NCBI GenBank assembly: GCA_021399405.1
Contig: JAAFKL010000217.1
Span: forward strand, 1 to 12,316
Source: Candidatus Heimdallarchaeota archaeon
GTDB taxonomy: Archaea; Asgardarchaeota; Heimdallarchaeia; Heimdallarchaeales; Kariarchaeaceae
Length of the DNA: 12,316 bases
Direction: 5' to 3'
Shown here: positions 1 to 6,295 of the stretch, piece by piece
Layout: every line of letters begins with the position of its first letter
How positions within the stretch are numbered: position 1 is the first letter of the stretch
Program-made: the position numbers and the translations under genes
The notes under the pieces: generated by a model
Seen by the model: the letters and a program-made list of their open reading frames with translations, nothing else
What the model was told of the DNA's origin: nothing
The model's database searches: none

Positions 1-486
1 ACCGAAGTAACTAACAACTTATCTCTTTTATTTGGAAGACCTTACTTTTATTGGATTATAATGTTGCCATTAGGCTTATTAAATCTATCAATAGCTTGGT
101 TTGGGGCACAGTTGATTATTGATTTCATCAAATATCCTGGGGGTGATGTATTTGGAATCCCAAATTTCATTTTCTTTGTTATTGGTCTATTTATCATAGG
201 AATTGCAACACCTGGTCTCCAAGCTTTGTACAAATTCCATAAAGTTGAAAAACATAATTCTATGAATGATGCAAGACGGGTTATAATAATAGAATATACC
301 ATAATAGGTGTATTGTCAATAGCTACAGTGGTAATTCCCATAATAGCTGTCGCAATGATATTTTACATAAAATCATCACGTTGGGATATTTATGTTGAGT
401 TCATGAGATTTTCTAAGATAAAAACAAAGTCTGTAAACAAGCTAGATCCCGATGACACCCATATAATTCAAACGGGTATCGTGTAA
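1..486 (+). CDS. Polytopic membrane protein, 5'-partial, function unknown
   Basis: The reading frame is open from the first base of the window to the TAA at 484-486, giving 161 visible residues. An ATG at 61 could be read as the start, but the 20 codons before it have no stop and run into the first hydrophobic stretch (…FYWIIMLPLG…), so I favour a gene cut by the window edge. Three membrane segments are visible: about residues 17-42, 51-76 and 93-122 of the visible part, separated by short loops such as KFHKVEKHN. A hydrophilic C-terminal tail of about 40 residues contains a basic stretch and ends in TGIV. I recognise no family motif, so no function is assigned. It converges with the minus-strand gene ending at 550, with 63 bp between them. 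Confidence is high that it is coding and moderate that it is truncated rather than starting at 61. Confidence 0.72.
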   Translation, partial: TEVTNNLSLLFGRPYFYWIIMLPLGLLNLSIAWFGAQLIIDFIKYPGGDVFGIPNFIFFVIGLFIIGIATPGLQALYKFHKVEKHNSMNDARRVIIIEYTIIGVLSIATVVIPIIAVAMIFYIKSSRWDIYVEFMRFSKIKTKSVNKLDPDDTHIIQTGIV

Positions 487-549
487 TTTGAAATAAATGT
501 ATTTGGATATTGCGCATAGCAGGGCTTAAACGCAAAAATAATTCTAATT

Positions 550-1188
550 TTAATTTTCTTCACGTAGATTTAATACATATTGCCAATCTTCTGAAATCTC
601 ATAGAGTCTTTGCTTTTCTTGATCTGGGGTCGGATATAAGGAAATTGTAGGTTTTTTTTCCACTTTCACTAACAATGAAATTTCAAATTCAGATATCATA
701 ATTCCAAGTGTAAACAGTAGAATAGGGGGAATAGTAAAGATGATTAGTGGCATCAAGGCAAGGAGTAAAACAAATCCTAATATTTTGAATGCGAATGCAG
801 TTTGTATGAAATCATCTTCCCCTCCAATTACAAAAGCAAGTAGGTAATAATTATAGATTATCCCGGCTACGATTATTAATACAGCAGGTAAGACTCCTTT
901 AATAAAAACAAAATTTGATTTCTTGGACAACTTTTCATGATAAATTATTCCAAGTTTGATATACAGAATTGTGTAAAACACTATTAGAAGGAAATTTGAA
1001 GTAATCTCTTGAGAAATTAGCTTCACCGGATTATTTGGATAATAGATGTCAGGGAGCAGGTAAAAAAAATAGAAAAATCCATTTAGATAAGAAATAAAAA
1101 TAATCGAGTACTCTTCCTGATCCAAATTAATCACAACAATTAGATAATTTATAGTATATAGGATTTGTATTATAAATCTTGCGTACAT
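550..1188 (-). CDS. Small polytopic membrane protein, duplicate copy A, unknown function
   Basis: This encodes 212 residues from an ATG at 1188 down to a TAA at 550. It is very hydrophobic, with likely membrane segments near residues 4-22, 27-46, 64-84, 96-122 and 135-165. A polar C-terminal tail of about 45 residues (KVEKKPTISLYPTPDQE…) follows. Loops carry conserved motifs shared with the next gene upstream: a Y-x-N-P loop near residue 50, GIIYH near 80-84 and LLFTLG near 157-162. The neighbouring minus-strand gene (1268-1807) is a clear paralogue along most of its length, so the pair arose by tandem duplication. No ribosome-binding site precedes the ATG. An A/T-rich element 25-34 bp upstream would fit a leaderless transcript. 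I do not recognise the family and no catalytic motif is evident. Confidence 0.75.
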   Translation of the reverse strand: MYARFIIQILYTINYLIVVINLDQEEYSIIFISYLNGFFYFFYLLPDIYYPNNPVKLISQEITSNFLLIVFYTILYIKLGIIYHEKLSKKSNFVFIKGVLPAVLIIVAGIIYNYYLLAFVIGGEDDFIQTAFAFKILGFVLLLALMPLIIFTIPPILLFTLGIMISEFEISLLVKVEKKPTISLYPTPDQEKQRLYEISEDWQYVLNLREEN

Positions 1189-1212
1189 CTCTCAGTGTGT
1201 AAATTTCGAGAT

Positions 1213-1222
1213 AATTAGGTAA
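1213..1222 (-). promoter_or_regulatory. Probable core promoter element of membrane-protein copy A
   Basis: Read on the minus strand, TTACCTAATT lies 25-34 bp upstream of the ATG at 1188. That is the distance expected for an archaeal TATA-type element driving a leaderless mRNA. The identical 10-mer occurs at 1886-1895, the same distance from the position that corresponds to this ATG in the second copy. It is not a canonical TATA box, so confidence is limited. Confidence 0.35.
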
Positions 1223-1267
1223 TAGTTAAGCTTCATATCTTGTTCAAATTCAACATTCAGTTTGTCG

Positions 1268-1807
1268 CTAAAGTCGTTTCACCCCAAATTCATTTAATCT
1301 CTCCGAGATATTATGTATTAACTCATTAATTTTATGTAAATTGACAGTTGGAATTATTTTTAACTCTGACAAAGTGACACCCAAAGTAAATAGTAGAACA
1401 TGAGGTATTAGTAGAATTAGTAATGGCAATAGAGCAATAATAAATATGAATCCAATCAGCTGAAACTCTTTACTCATCAGAAAGGTATCTTCCTGATCTA
1501 TCACAAACACTTCTAACATAAATTGAAATATGATTCCTGCACCAATTATAATGGTATTTGGTACAACACCATTAATCATTTTGCGTGCTGATCTTTTTCG
1601 CTGAGTCCTGTGGTAAATGATTCCAATAAATAAATAAACGAGTACATATAATAATTGCAAAATAAATACACTATTAATTTTGTGTATTATTGGTTTTGTG
1701 GGGTTATCGGCAAAATATTCATGTGGTAGAAAATATATGAAATAAAAAATTCCATTAAAAGTAGAAATTAATAAGATAGAAAGGTCTTCCGTGTCCAATT
1801 TAATCAC
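1268..1807 (-). CDS. Small polytopic membrane protein, duplicate copy B with altered start
   Basis: This encodes 179 residues if translation starts at the GTG at 1805-1807. It ends with TAG at 1268-1270. It aligns with copy A: LISTFNGIFYFIYFLP, GIIYH, GVVPNTIIIGAGII and LLFTLGVTLSE match equivalents there, with about four membrane segments (near residues 8-28, 46-66, 79-103 and 117-148). The C-terminal tail differs (HKINELIHNISERLNEF) and is probably helical. Similarity continues upstream of the GTG: the preceding in-frame codons read KYLIV next to the VIKLD of the start, as YLIVVINLD does in copy A. The codon aligned with copy A's ATG is AAA (1859-1861), with an in-frame TGA two codons further up. 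The protein therefore either starts internally at GTG, losing the first hydrophobic segment, or uses a near-cognate codon. Function is unknown. Confidence 0.65.
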   Translation of the reverse strand: MIKLDTEDLSILLISTFNGIFYFIYFLPHEYFADNPTKPIIHKINSVFILQLLYVLVYLFIGIIYHRTQRKRSARKMINGVVPNTIIIGAGIIFQFMLEVFVIDQEDTFLMSKEFQLIGFIFIIALLPLLILLIPHVLLFTLGVTLSELKIIPTVNLHKINELIHNISERLNEFGVKRL

Positions 1808-1990
1808 AACAATAAGATATTTAATACTATGTGGTATGTACCTTATAAATTTTACGTATTTCTCTCAATGTGGAAATATTGGTAGAATTAGGTAAAATCT
1901 ATCTAGTATTATTTGACTTCATTCCATAAGGATTGATCTTTAGAACCTTACTATCTAATATGACGATATTTTCAGGGATGAAGGTTAAAT

Positions 1991-2431
1991 TTAGTTCTCT
2001 GAAAATTGTTTTAAGTAACTCATTGTATTATTAAGTTGGACTGATGAAAGTTTCATTGCTAAATTAGGAAACTTGTGGATCATATTATCAATAAACTCAT
2101 TGAAACTGACTTGCTGTTCTTTCTTGGACCCTGAATATGATATCGCCGTCCCTGAAATGGCTATGAAATTAGTAATAAAATCCATCTCAAAATCTGACAA
2201 ATCGTCACCGATATCTCTAATCAATGCTTCTCTAAGAGTTTCAGACTTATCATTTTTATGTGGAGTGTCGATTGAAATCTTGGGTACTGAGGGAGAGTTA
2301 TACTTTGTTTGACTCTTCTTTTGTTCAGGATTCGATTCATTTATTTGGTCTGAAGTGTTATTAGAACTCGTATAAACCCGCTTATCTTGATTACTTCGAG
2401 AAGCCGAATCTTTACCAGATCTAGTTCCCAT
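1991..2431 (-). CDS. Hypothetical protein with disordered N-terminus and helical C-terminal domain
   Basis: This encodes 146 residues from an ATG at 2431 to a TAA at 1991. Residues 1-60 are rich in Ser, Asn, Gln, Thr, Lys and Pro and look intrinsically disordered. Residues 62-146 look like a compact, mostly helical domain (ETLREALIRDIGDDLSDFEMDFI… through …MKLSSVQLNNTMSYLKQF), with acidic patches and no Cys. There is no signal peptide or membrane segment, so it is probably cytoplasmic. No catalytic motif is recognised and no family is assigned. It is divergent from the receiver/ATP-grasp gene at 2585 with 153 bp between them, so the two could be co-regulated. A near-ideal TATA box sits about 26 bp before the ATG, supporting this start and a leaderless mRNA. 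Confidence 0.7.
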   Translation of the reverse strand: MGTRSGKDSASRSNQDKRVYTSSNNTSDQINESNPEQKKSQTKYNSPSVPKISIDTPHKNDKSETLREALIRDIGDDLSDFEMDFITNFIAISGTAISYSGSKKEQQVSFNEFIDNMIHKFPNLAMKLSSVQLNNTMSYLKQFSEN

Positions 2432-2453
2432 ACTTATATGATAGTTGCCAAGT

Positions 2454-2461
2454 TATTTAAA
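2454..2461 (-). promoter_or_regulatory. TATA box of the 146-aa gene (leaderless)
   Basis: On the minus strand the sequence is TTTAAATA, centred about 26 bp upstream of the A of the ATG at 2431. In archaea this spacing places transcription initiation at or next to the start codon, so the mRNA is predicted to be leaderless. No ribosome-binding site is present, consistent with that. Confidence 0.55.
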
Positions 2462-2495
2462 TTAATGTGTTAATACTTATACGAGAAAAAATTGG

Positions 2496-2503
2496 TTATA
2501 ATA
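2496..2503 (+). promoter_or_regulatory. Possible TATA box of the receiver/ATP-grasp gene
   Basis: TTATAATA lies in an A/T-rich run and would place a transcription start near 2526, leaving a leader of about 60 nt before the GTG at 2585. No better TATA-like element lies at the leaderless distance from that GTG. Assignment is tentative because the whole intergenic stretch is A/T-rich. Confidence 0.3.
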
Positions 2504-2522
2504 AAATAATGTCACAATAGGA

Positions 2523-2557
2523 AATCTTGCATCTTTCTAATTCTAAGAAACAAGATT
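2523..2557 (+). promoter_or_regulatory. Stem-loop or dyad upstream of the receiver/ATP-grasp gene
   Basis: An outer perfect 7-bp inverted repeat, AATCTTG (2523-2529) with CAAGATT (2551-2557), encloses an inner TTTCT (2534-2538) with AGAAA (2546-2550). The two stems are contiguous on the 3' side and separated by 4 nt (CATC) on the 5' side, with a 7-nt loop. The total is 12 bp of potential pairing ending 27 bp before the GTG start. It could be an RNA hairpin in the leader or a protein-binding dyad in DNA. Confidence 0.4.
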
Positions 2558-2584
2558 AATCAACAACTGATCACTGAAAAACTC

Positions 2585-5500
2585 GTGACTCAACAAGAAA
2601 ATGAGGATATAAGGATTGAATTTCCTGAAGATTATCAGAATAGATTCCACATTTTCTACGATTTGATGCAGTATACAGTAAAAGATGTTCTACTCGTTTC
2701 AAGTTTATACGATGATTTTATTTTGGAAGAAGATGGAGGGTTGTCTGAAGAAATATATACGGTTTACAGCCAATTAAATCTAAATACGCCTCCACCCCGG
2801 ATTCTACGTGTATCAACAGGTGCACAAGCAATTGAGGCTGTGAAAAGAAGACATTTTGATCTAATTATTACAATGCGGAGATTGAGTGATTTTGATCTAA
2901 TCAGTTTTAGTAAGAAAATAAGAGAAATTGAATTCGAAATTCCAATTGTTCTGCTCTTAACAAATTACTCAGAAATACCTAATTTACCCTCTCCTGATAC
3001 TTTAACTGATATTGATAAGATATTTGTATTCAATGGAGACACAGATCTTTTTCTCGCAATTGTTAAATTGATTGAAGATATGAAAAATGTTCAACATGAT
3101 ACAAAACTTGGTAACACCCGTGTCATTATTGTCATTGAAGATACGATTCAATACTACTCTATTTTTCTATCGATAATTTACAAAGAATTACTACGACAAA
3201 CCCATAAATCAGTGGAAGAAGGTGTAAATTACTCTCACAAGTTACTAAAACGAAGGGGTAGGCCAAAAATTCTCCTTGCTGAGACTTACGAAGAAGCTTG
3301 TGACTATTATGAAAAATATAAATCGAATGTTCTGGGGATTATTTCTGATATTGCATTCCCAAGGAAAGGAACTAAAGATTTCTCTGCAGGAGCCGCTCTT
3401 GCGACCCATATTCAATCAGAAAACAAGTATCTGCCTATTATGCTTCAATCCTCAGATCCCCTCAACACTAAAATCGCTGAAAAACTAGGAGTAAAATTTG
3501 TACATAAGAATTCTCCAGATTACCTAAGAAAGATTAGAAAATTCTTTTCAACATCAATGCTTTTCGGGGATTTCCGTTTTATCAATTTGAAGGGGCAAGT
3601 AATAACTAGGGCTAATTCTTTGTCATCATTCGAAAAAATTATCAAAACAATTCCACGCGAAGTGATAGAGAAACATGGCTCGAGAAATGATTTCTCAAAT
3701 TGGTTATACGCCCGTGGTGAACATCAGATTGCTGAGAAATTAGCACCACATCATGCAAGTGAATTCAAAGATGGAGATGAGATAAGAGATTTTATTTTGC
3801 AGACGTTCAAAAATCGAAGACGTGAGGATCAGAAATCAATAATAACCGAATTTTCAGAAGAGCAATTTACAATTGAATCAGATTTCCTTAAAGTTGGAAA
3901 AGGATCTCTTGGGGGTAAAGGTAGAGGTTTAGCTTTTATTCGATCATTGTTAACTCGAGAGAAAACAGGAGAGCAATTTCCTGATATAGATATATCGGTA
4001 CCAGAGACTATTGTTATTTGTACCGATCTTTTTGATGAATTCATAGAATCTAATAATCTCTTTGATGTGGTATTTGTAGATGATGTGGATGTCAATCTAG
4101 AAAAGTTATTTCTTAGTAAGCCCCTACCAGATCATCTCAATAAGGTTTTAGAATTAATAGTCGATAATTGGCAGGTCCCATTGGCAATACGATCCTCGAG
4201 TATTCTAGAAGATTCACAATTCCAACCGTTTGCTGGAATATACCGGACCTACATGATCCCAAATAATCAACCTAAACGAGAAGATAGGCTTAAACTATTG
4301 CATGATGCTGTAAAATTAGTCTACGCATCCACATATTCTAATTTAGCTAGAGTGTATGTAAAATCTGTAGGACAAAGAATAGAAGTTGAGAAAATGGCTG
4401 TGGTCATACAAAAAATAGTTGGTAATCAGCATAATGATCAACACTACCCTGATTTTTCGGGGGTAGCAAAATCATTCAATTTTTACCCGATCTCCTATCA
4501 AAAATCTAAGGACGGGGTAGCTGATCTTGCAATCGGCTTGGGTGAACACATTGTCAGTGGAGGGAAGAGTCTTAGTTTTAGCCCCAAATATCCAAAAATG
4601 CTCCCACAGGTTTCTAATCCTGAATATGCGCTTAAAAGTACTCAGACGGAGTTTTTCTCCCTCAAAATGAATAGTAAGGAAATTGATCTTCTAGAGGGGG
4701 AATTATCAACTTTACAAAAAAATAATATGGACATAGCATTTGATCATGGTGTTCTAAATTGGTTAGCAGGAAGATATGATCACCAAAATAATCGAATCAA
4801 CGATACCATTGGTGGACAAGGACCACTAGTAATAACCTTCCCATTCCTGTTAAAATATGGTAGAATGCCACTTGCAGAAATTATAGAATTGATTCTTAAA
4901 ATGGGGGAGGAAAGCTTTGGGTTCTCTGTTGAAATAGAATTTGCAGTGAACTTGGATAGAGAATCGGGACATCATAATTTCAAAATATTACAAATTCGAC
5001 CCCTGATCATCTCGACAGAACGTGAGGATGTTTTTGTTAATATAAATAAAGACGAATCAATAATTTATAGCACCAAAGCACTTGGTAATGGGGTCTTTGA
5101 AGGTCTCGAAGATATAGTGTACGTAAAACCTGATAAATTCAGTAATGCTTTTACATTTGATATCAAAGAAGAAATTTCTGAAATAAATAGTAAACTTGCT
5201 AAGGAAGACAGAGAGTATACACTCATTGGACCTGGCAGATGGGGTACACGGGATCCGCATCTTGGTATTCCTGTAACTTGGACAGATATCCACAATGCAA
5301 GGGTTATGATTGAATTTGGACTTGAGGATTTTGATATTGATCCCAGCCAAGGTATGCACTTTTTCGTGAATATAACATCCACAGGTCGAGGATATTTGAC
5401 AGTACCTCTGGACTCAGAAAATGACTTCATTAATTGGGATATGATAAAATCTATGACGGTAGTTGAAGATAAGAAATATGTCACTCATGTTAGAATTCCA

Positions 5501-5593
5501 AAATCATACACAATTGTAATTAATGGAAAAGAAGGAGTAGGGGCTCTTATTTTTCAAGATGGTAAAAAACAATCACATAATAATTTTGATTAA
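2585..5593 (+). CDS. Double-receiver / PEP-synthase-type ATP-grasp protein
   Basis: This encodes 1002 residues from a GTG; the only other upstream in-frame codons down to a TAA at 2507 are non-start codons. Residues about 31-165 resemble a degenerate receiver: the block FDLIITMRRLSD has no Asp at the phosphoacceptor position. Residues about 177-320 form a better receiver, with E185/D186, D255 (ISDIAFP), S289/S290 and K308. Residues about 434-810 match the PEP synthase/PPDK N-terminal ATP-binding domain: GGKG 443-446, R536-SSS, FAG 549-551, E784 and QIRP 803-806. The usual phosphohistidine and PEP/pyruvate TIM-barrel domains are absent. In their place is a 190-residue module with GPGRWG (882-887). 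I recall similarly organised proteins, annotated only as PEP/pyruvate-binding domain proteins, in Bacteroidetes. A signalling kinase, phosphotransferase or nucleotide-sensing role is more likely than gluconeogenesis. It has no membrane segment. Confidence 0.85.
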   Translation: MTQQENEDIRIEFPEDYQNRFHIFYDLMQYTVKDVLLVSSLYDDFILEEDGGLSEEIYTVYSQLNLNTPPPRILRVSTGAQAIEAVKRRHFDLIITMRRLSDFDLISFSKKIREIEFEIPIVLLLTNYSEIPNLPSPDTLTDIDKIFVFNGDTDLFLAIVKLIEDMKNVQHDTKLGNTRVIIVIEDTIQYYSIFLSIIYKELLRQTHKSVEEGVNYSHKLLKRRGRPKILLAETYEEACDYYEKYKSNVLGIISDIAFPRKGTKDFSAGAALATHIQSENKYLPIMLQSSDPLNTKIAEKLGVKFVHKNSPDYLRKIRKFFSTSMLFGDFRFINLKGQVITRANSLSSFEKIIKTIPREVIEKHGSRNDFSNWLYARGEHQIAEKLAPHHASEFKDGDEIRDFILQTFKNRRREDQKSIITEFSEEQFTIESDFLKVGKGSLGGKGRGLAFIRSLLTREKTGEQFPDIDISVPETIVICTDLFDEFIESNNLFDVVFVDDVDVNLEKLFLSKPLPDHLNKVLELIVDNWQVPLAIRSSSILEDSQFQPFAGIYRTYMIPNNQPKREDRLKLLHDAVKLVYASTYSNLARVYVKSVGQRIEVEKMAVVIQKIVGNQHNDQHYPDFSGVAKSFNFYPISYQKSKDGVADLAIGLGEHIVSGGKSLSFSPKYPKMLPQVSNPEYALKSTQTEFFSLKMNSKEIDLLEGELSTLQKNNMDIAFDHGVLNWLAGRYDHQNNRINDTIGGQGPLVITFPFLLKYGRMPLAEIIELILKMGEESFGFSVEIEFAVNLDRESGHHNFKILQIRPLIISTEREDVFVNINKDESIIYSTKALGNGVFEGLEDIVYVKPDKFSNAFTFDIKEEISEINSKLAKEDREYTLIGPGRWGTRDPHLGIPVTWTDIHNARVMIEFGLEDFDIDPSQGMHFFVNITSTGRGYLTVPLDSENDFINWDMIKSMTVVEDKKYVTHVRIPKSYTIVINGKEGVGALIFQDGKKQSHNNFD

Positions 5594-5603
5594 ATTTAGA
5601 TCA

Positions 5604-6029
5604 CTATTTTCTTCTCATCCCTAAAATCATATAATGAGTCATGTAATCAAATAATTTAGCCCATGCATTGATCATATCGGTTGTGAATTTAGTTTTCATT
5701 ACTTGTTGAAATGCCCAAAGCAAAGCGGTTTGGCCTACCGGATAGTGCTTCTTTTTGACACCATATGTTTTGTGTTTTAGCCCCAATCTCTTGATCCTTG
5801 GAATTTCTTGCTCCAAATTTTCTAAATGTTCATACATAAACAAAAAAGAATCAGGAAGAGAATTAAATTTCAAAAAGCTCTCACGGAATAATTCATTTGC
5901 TTCTGGAGCAATTTCGAAGATTTTGTTGTAAAACAATCTCCTTACATGATTAGGATCTTCCTGTATCTGTTTCCAGCTATTTTTGATTAAATTGATTTCA
6001 GAAGAATTCAATACTTGTGGTGAGTCCAC
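5604..6029 (-). CDS. Single-domain globin (flavohaemoglobin-like heme domain)
   Basis: This encodes 141 residues from a GTG at 6029 to a TAG at 5604, the usual length of a one-domain globin. The helix A block (INLIKNSWKQI) and helix B with RLFYNKIF carry a Tyr34 at the B10 position. The block LGLKHKTYGVKKKHYPVG carries the proximal heme ligand His86 (F8) and Tyr96, the equivalent of the conserved G-helix Tyr of flavohaemoglobins. A helix G/H region (ALLWAFQQV, AWAKLFDYM) follows. The distal E7 position falls near Phe55/Asn56 rather than an obvious Gln or His, but alignment there is uncertain by one residue. No reductase domain follows, so oxygen or NO binding, sensing or detoxification with a separate partner is inferred. 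It is cytoplasmic. It is convergent with the receiver/ATP-grasp gene, 10 bp apart, and has a TATA box at leaderless spacing. Confidence 0.88.
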   Translation of the reverse strand: MDSPQVLNSSEINLIKNSWKQIQEDPNHVRRLFYNKIFEIAPEANELFRESFLKFNSLPDSFLFMYEHLENLEQEIPRIKRLGLKHKTYGVKKKHYPVGQTALLWAFQQVMKTKFTTDMINAWAKLFDYMTHYMILGMRRK

Positions 6030-6051
6030 TTTTTGGTCAATATTGGTTTGC

Positions 6052-6059
6052 TATAAAAA
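6052..6059 (-). promoter_or_regulatory. TATA box of the globin gene (leaderless)
   Basis: On the minus strand TTTTTATA is centred about 26 bp upstream of the GTG at 6029, so the predicted transcript begins at the start codon. No Shine-Dalgarno sequence precedes the GTG. The next in-frame codon that could serve as a start further upstream is absent before a TAG at 6051-6053. Confidence 0.55.
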
Positions 6060-6128
6060 GTATACTTAATCTGCTTGTTTTTATTTCATGTTTTGGAGTA
6101 GGCATAGGATTGATAAATTACTCAAATG

Positions 6129-6139
6129 ATAACTGTTAT
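6129..6139. promoter_or_regulatory. Short dyad between divergent globin and surface-protein genes
   Basis: ATAAC-T-GTTAT is a perfect 5-bp inverted repeat around one central base, located in the 266-bp intergenic region. The rest of this region shows only promoters and an 8-bp palindrome CCTTAAGG at 6153-6160. In A/T-rich DNA such short dyads arise by chance, so an operator role is only possible. Confidence 0.2.
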
Positions 6140-6244
6140 ATCGGGAATCTAACCTTAAGGAGACTATCACTGTAAATCAAAATAGATACAGAAGAGTATG
6201 AAAATTGAAATTGTGATATCTATGGTAAGTTCTACGATAATGTC

Positions 6245-6252
6245 TTAAATAT
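6245..6252 (+). promoter_or_regulatory. Possible TATA box of the beta-helix surface-protein gene
   Basis: TTAAATAT is centred about 47 bp upstream of the ATG at 6296, predicting a leader of about 20 nt. A second A/T-rich element (AAAATAAA, 6260-6267) would instead give a nearly leaderless mRNA. There is no ribosome-binding site before the ATG at 6296 or before the internal ATG at 6344. Confidence 0.35.
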
Positions 6253-6295
6253 AACTGGTAAAATAAATTATCACAAAAAAGAATTGAAATAATTA

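Larger units (their letters stand above)
575..1895 (-). repeat. Diverged tandem gene duplication including upstream region
   Basis: The two minus-strand membrane-protein genes and about 35 bp upstream of each correspond to one another. The two units are roughly 575-1222 (copy A) and 1295-1895 (copy B). Just upstream of the coding part both share TGAGAG directly before the start position and an identical 10-mer (1213-1222 and 1886-1895). The duplicated segment therefore included the promoter. Nucleotide identity is visibly strong around the N-terminal coding region and weaker toward the C-termini, which have different tails. Confidence 0.7.

Noticed and set aside
510..535. TTGCG…CGCAA inverted repeat between the first two convergent genes as a terminator
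   Set aside because: The stem is only 5 bp with a 16-nt loop, too weak to support in this base composition.
5057..5484. Minus-strand frames of 100 and 139 codons inside the receiver/ATP-grasp gene
   Set aside because: They lie opposite the strongly conserved GPGRWG module and have no promoter or family features, so they are antisense shadows.
2585..5593. Annotation as a phosphoenolpyruvate synthase
   Set aside because: Only the ATP-binding domain is present; the phosphohistidine and PEP/pyruvate-binding domains required for that reaction are absent.
6198..6248. 16-codon frame MKIEIVISM… upstream of the surface-protein gene
   Set aside because: Very short, with no ribosome-binding site and no suitable TATA box; chance frames of this size are common here.
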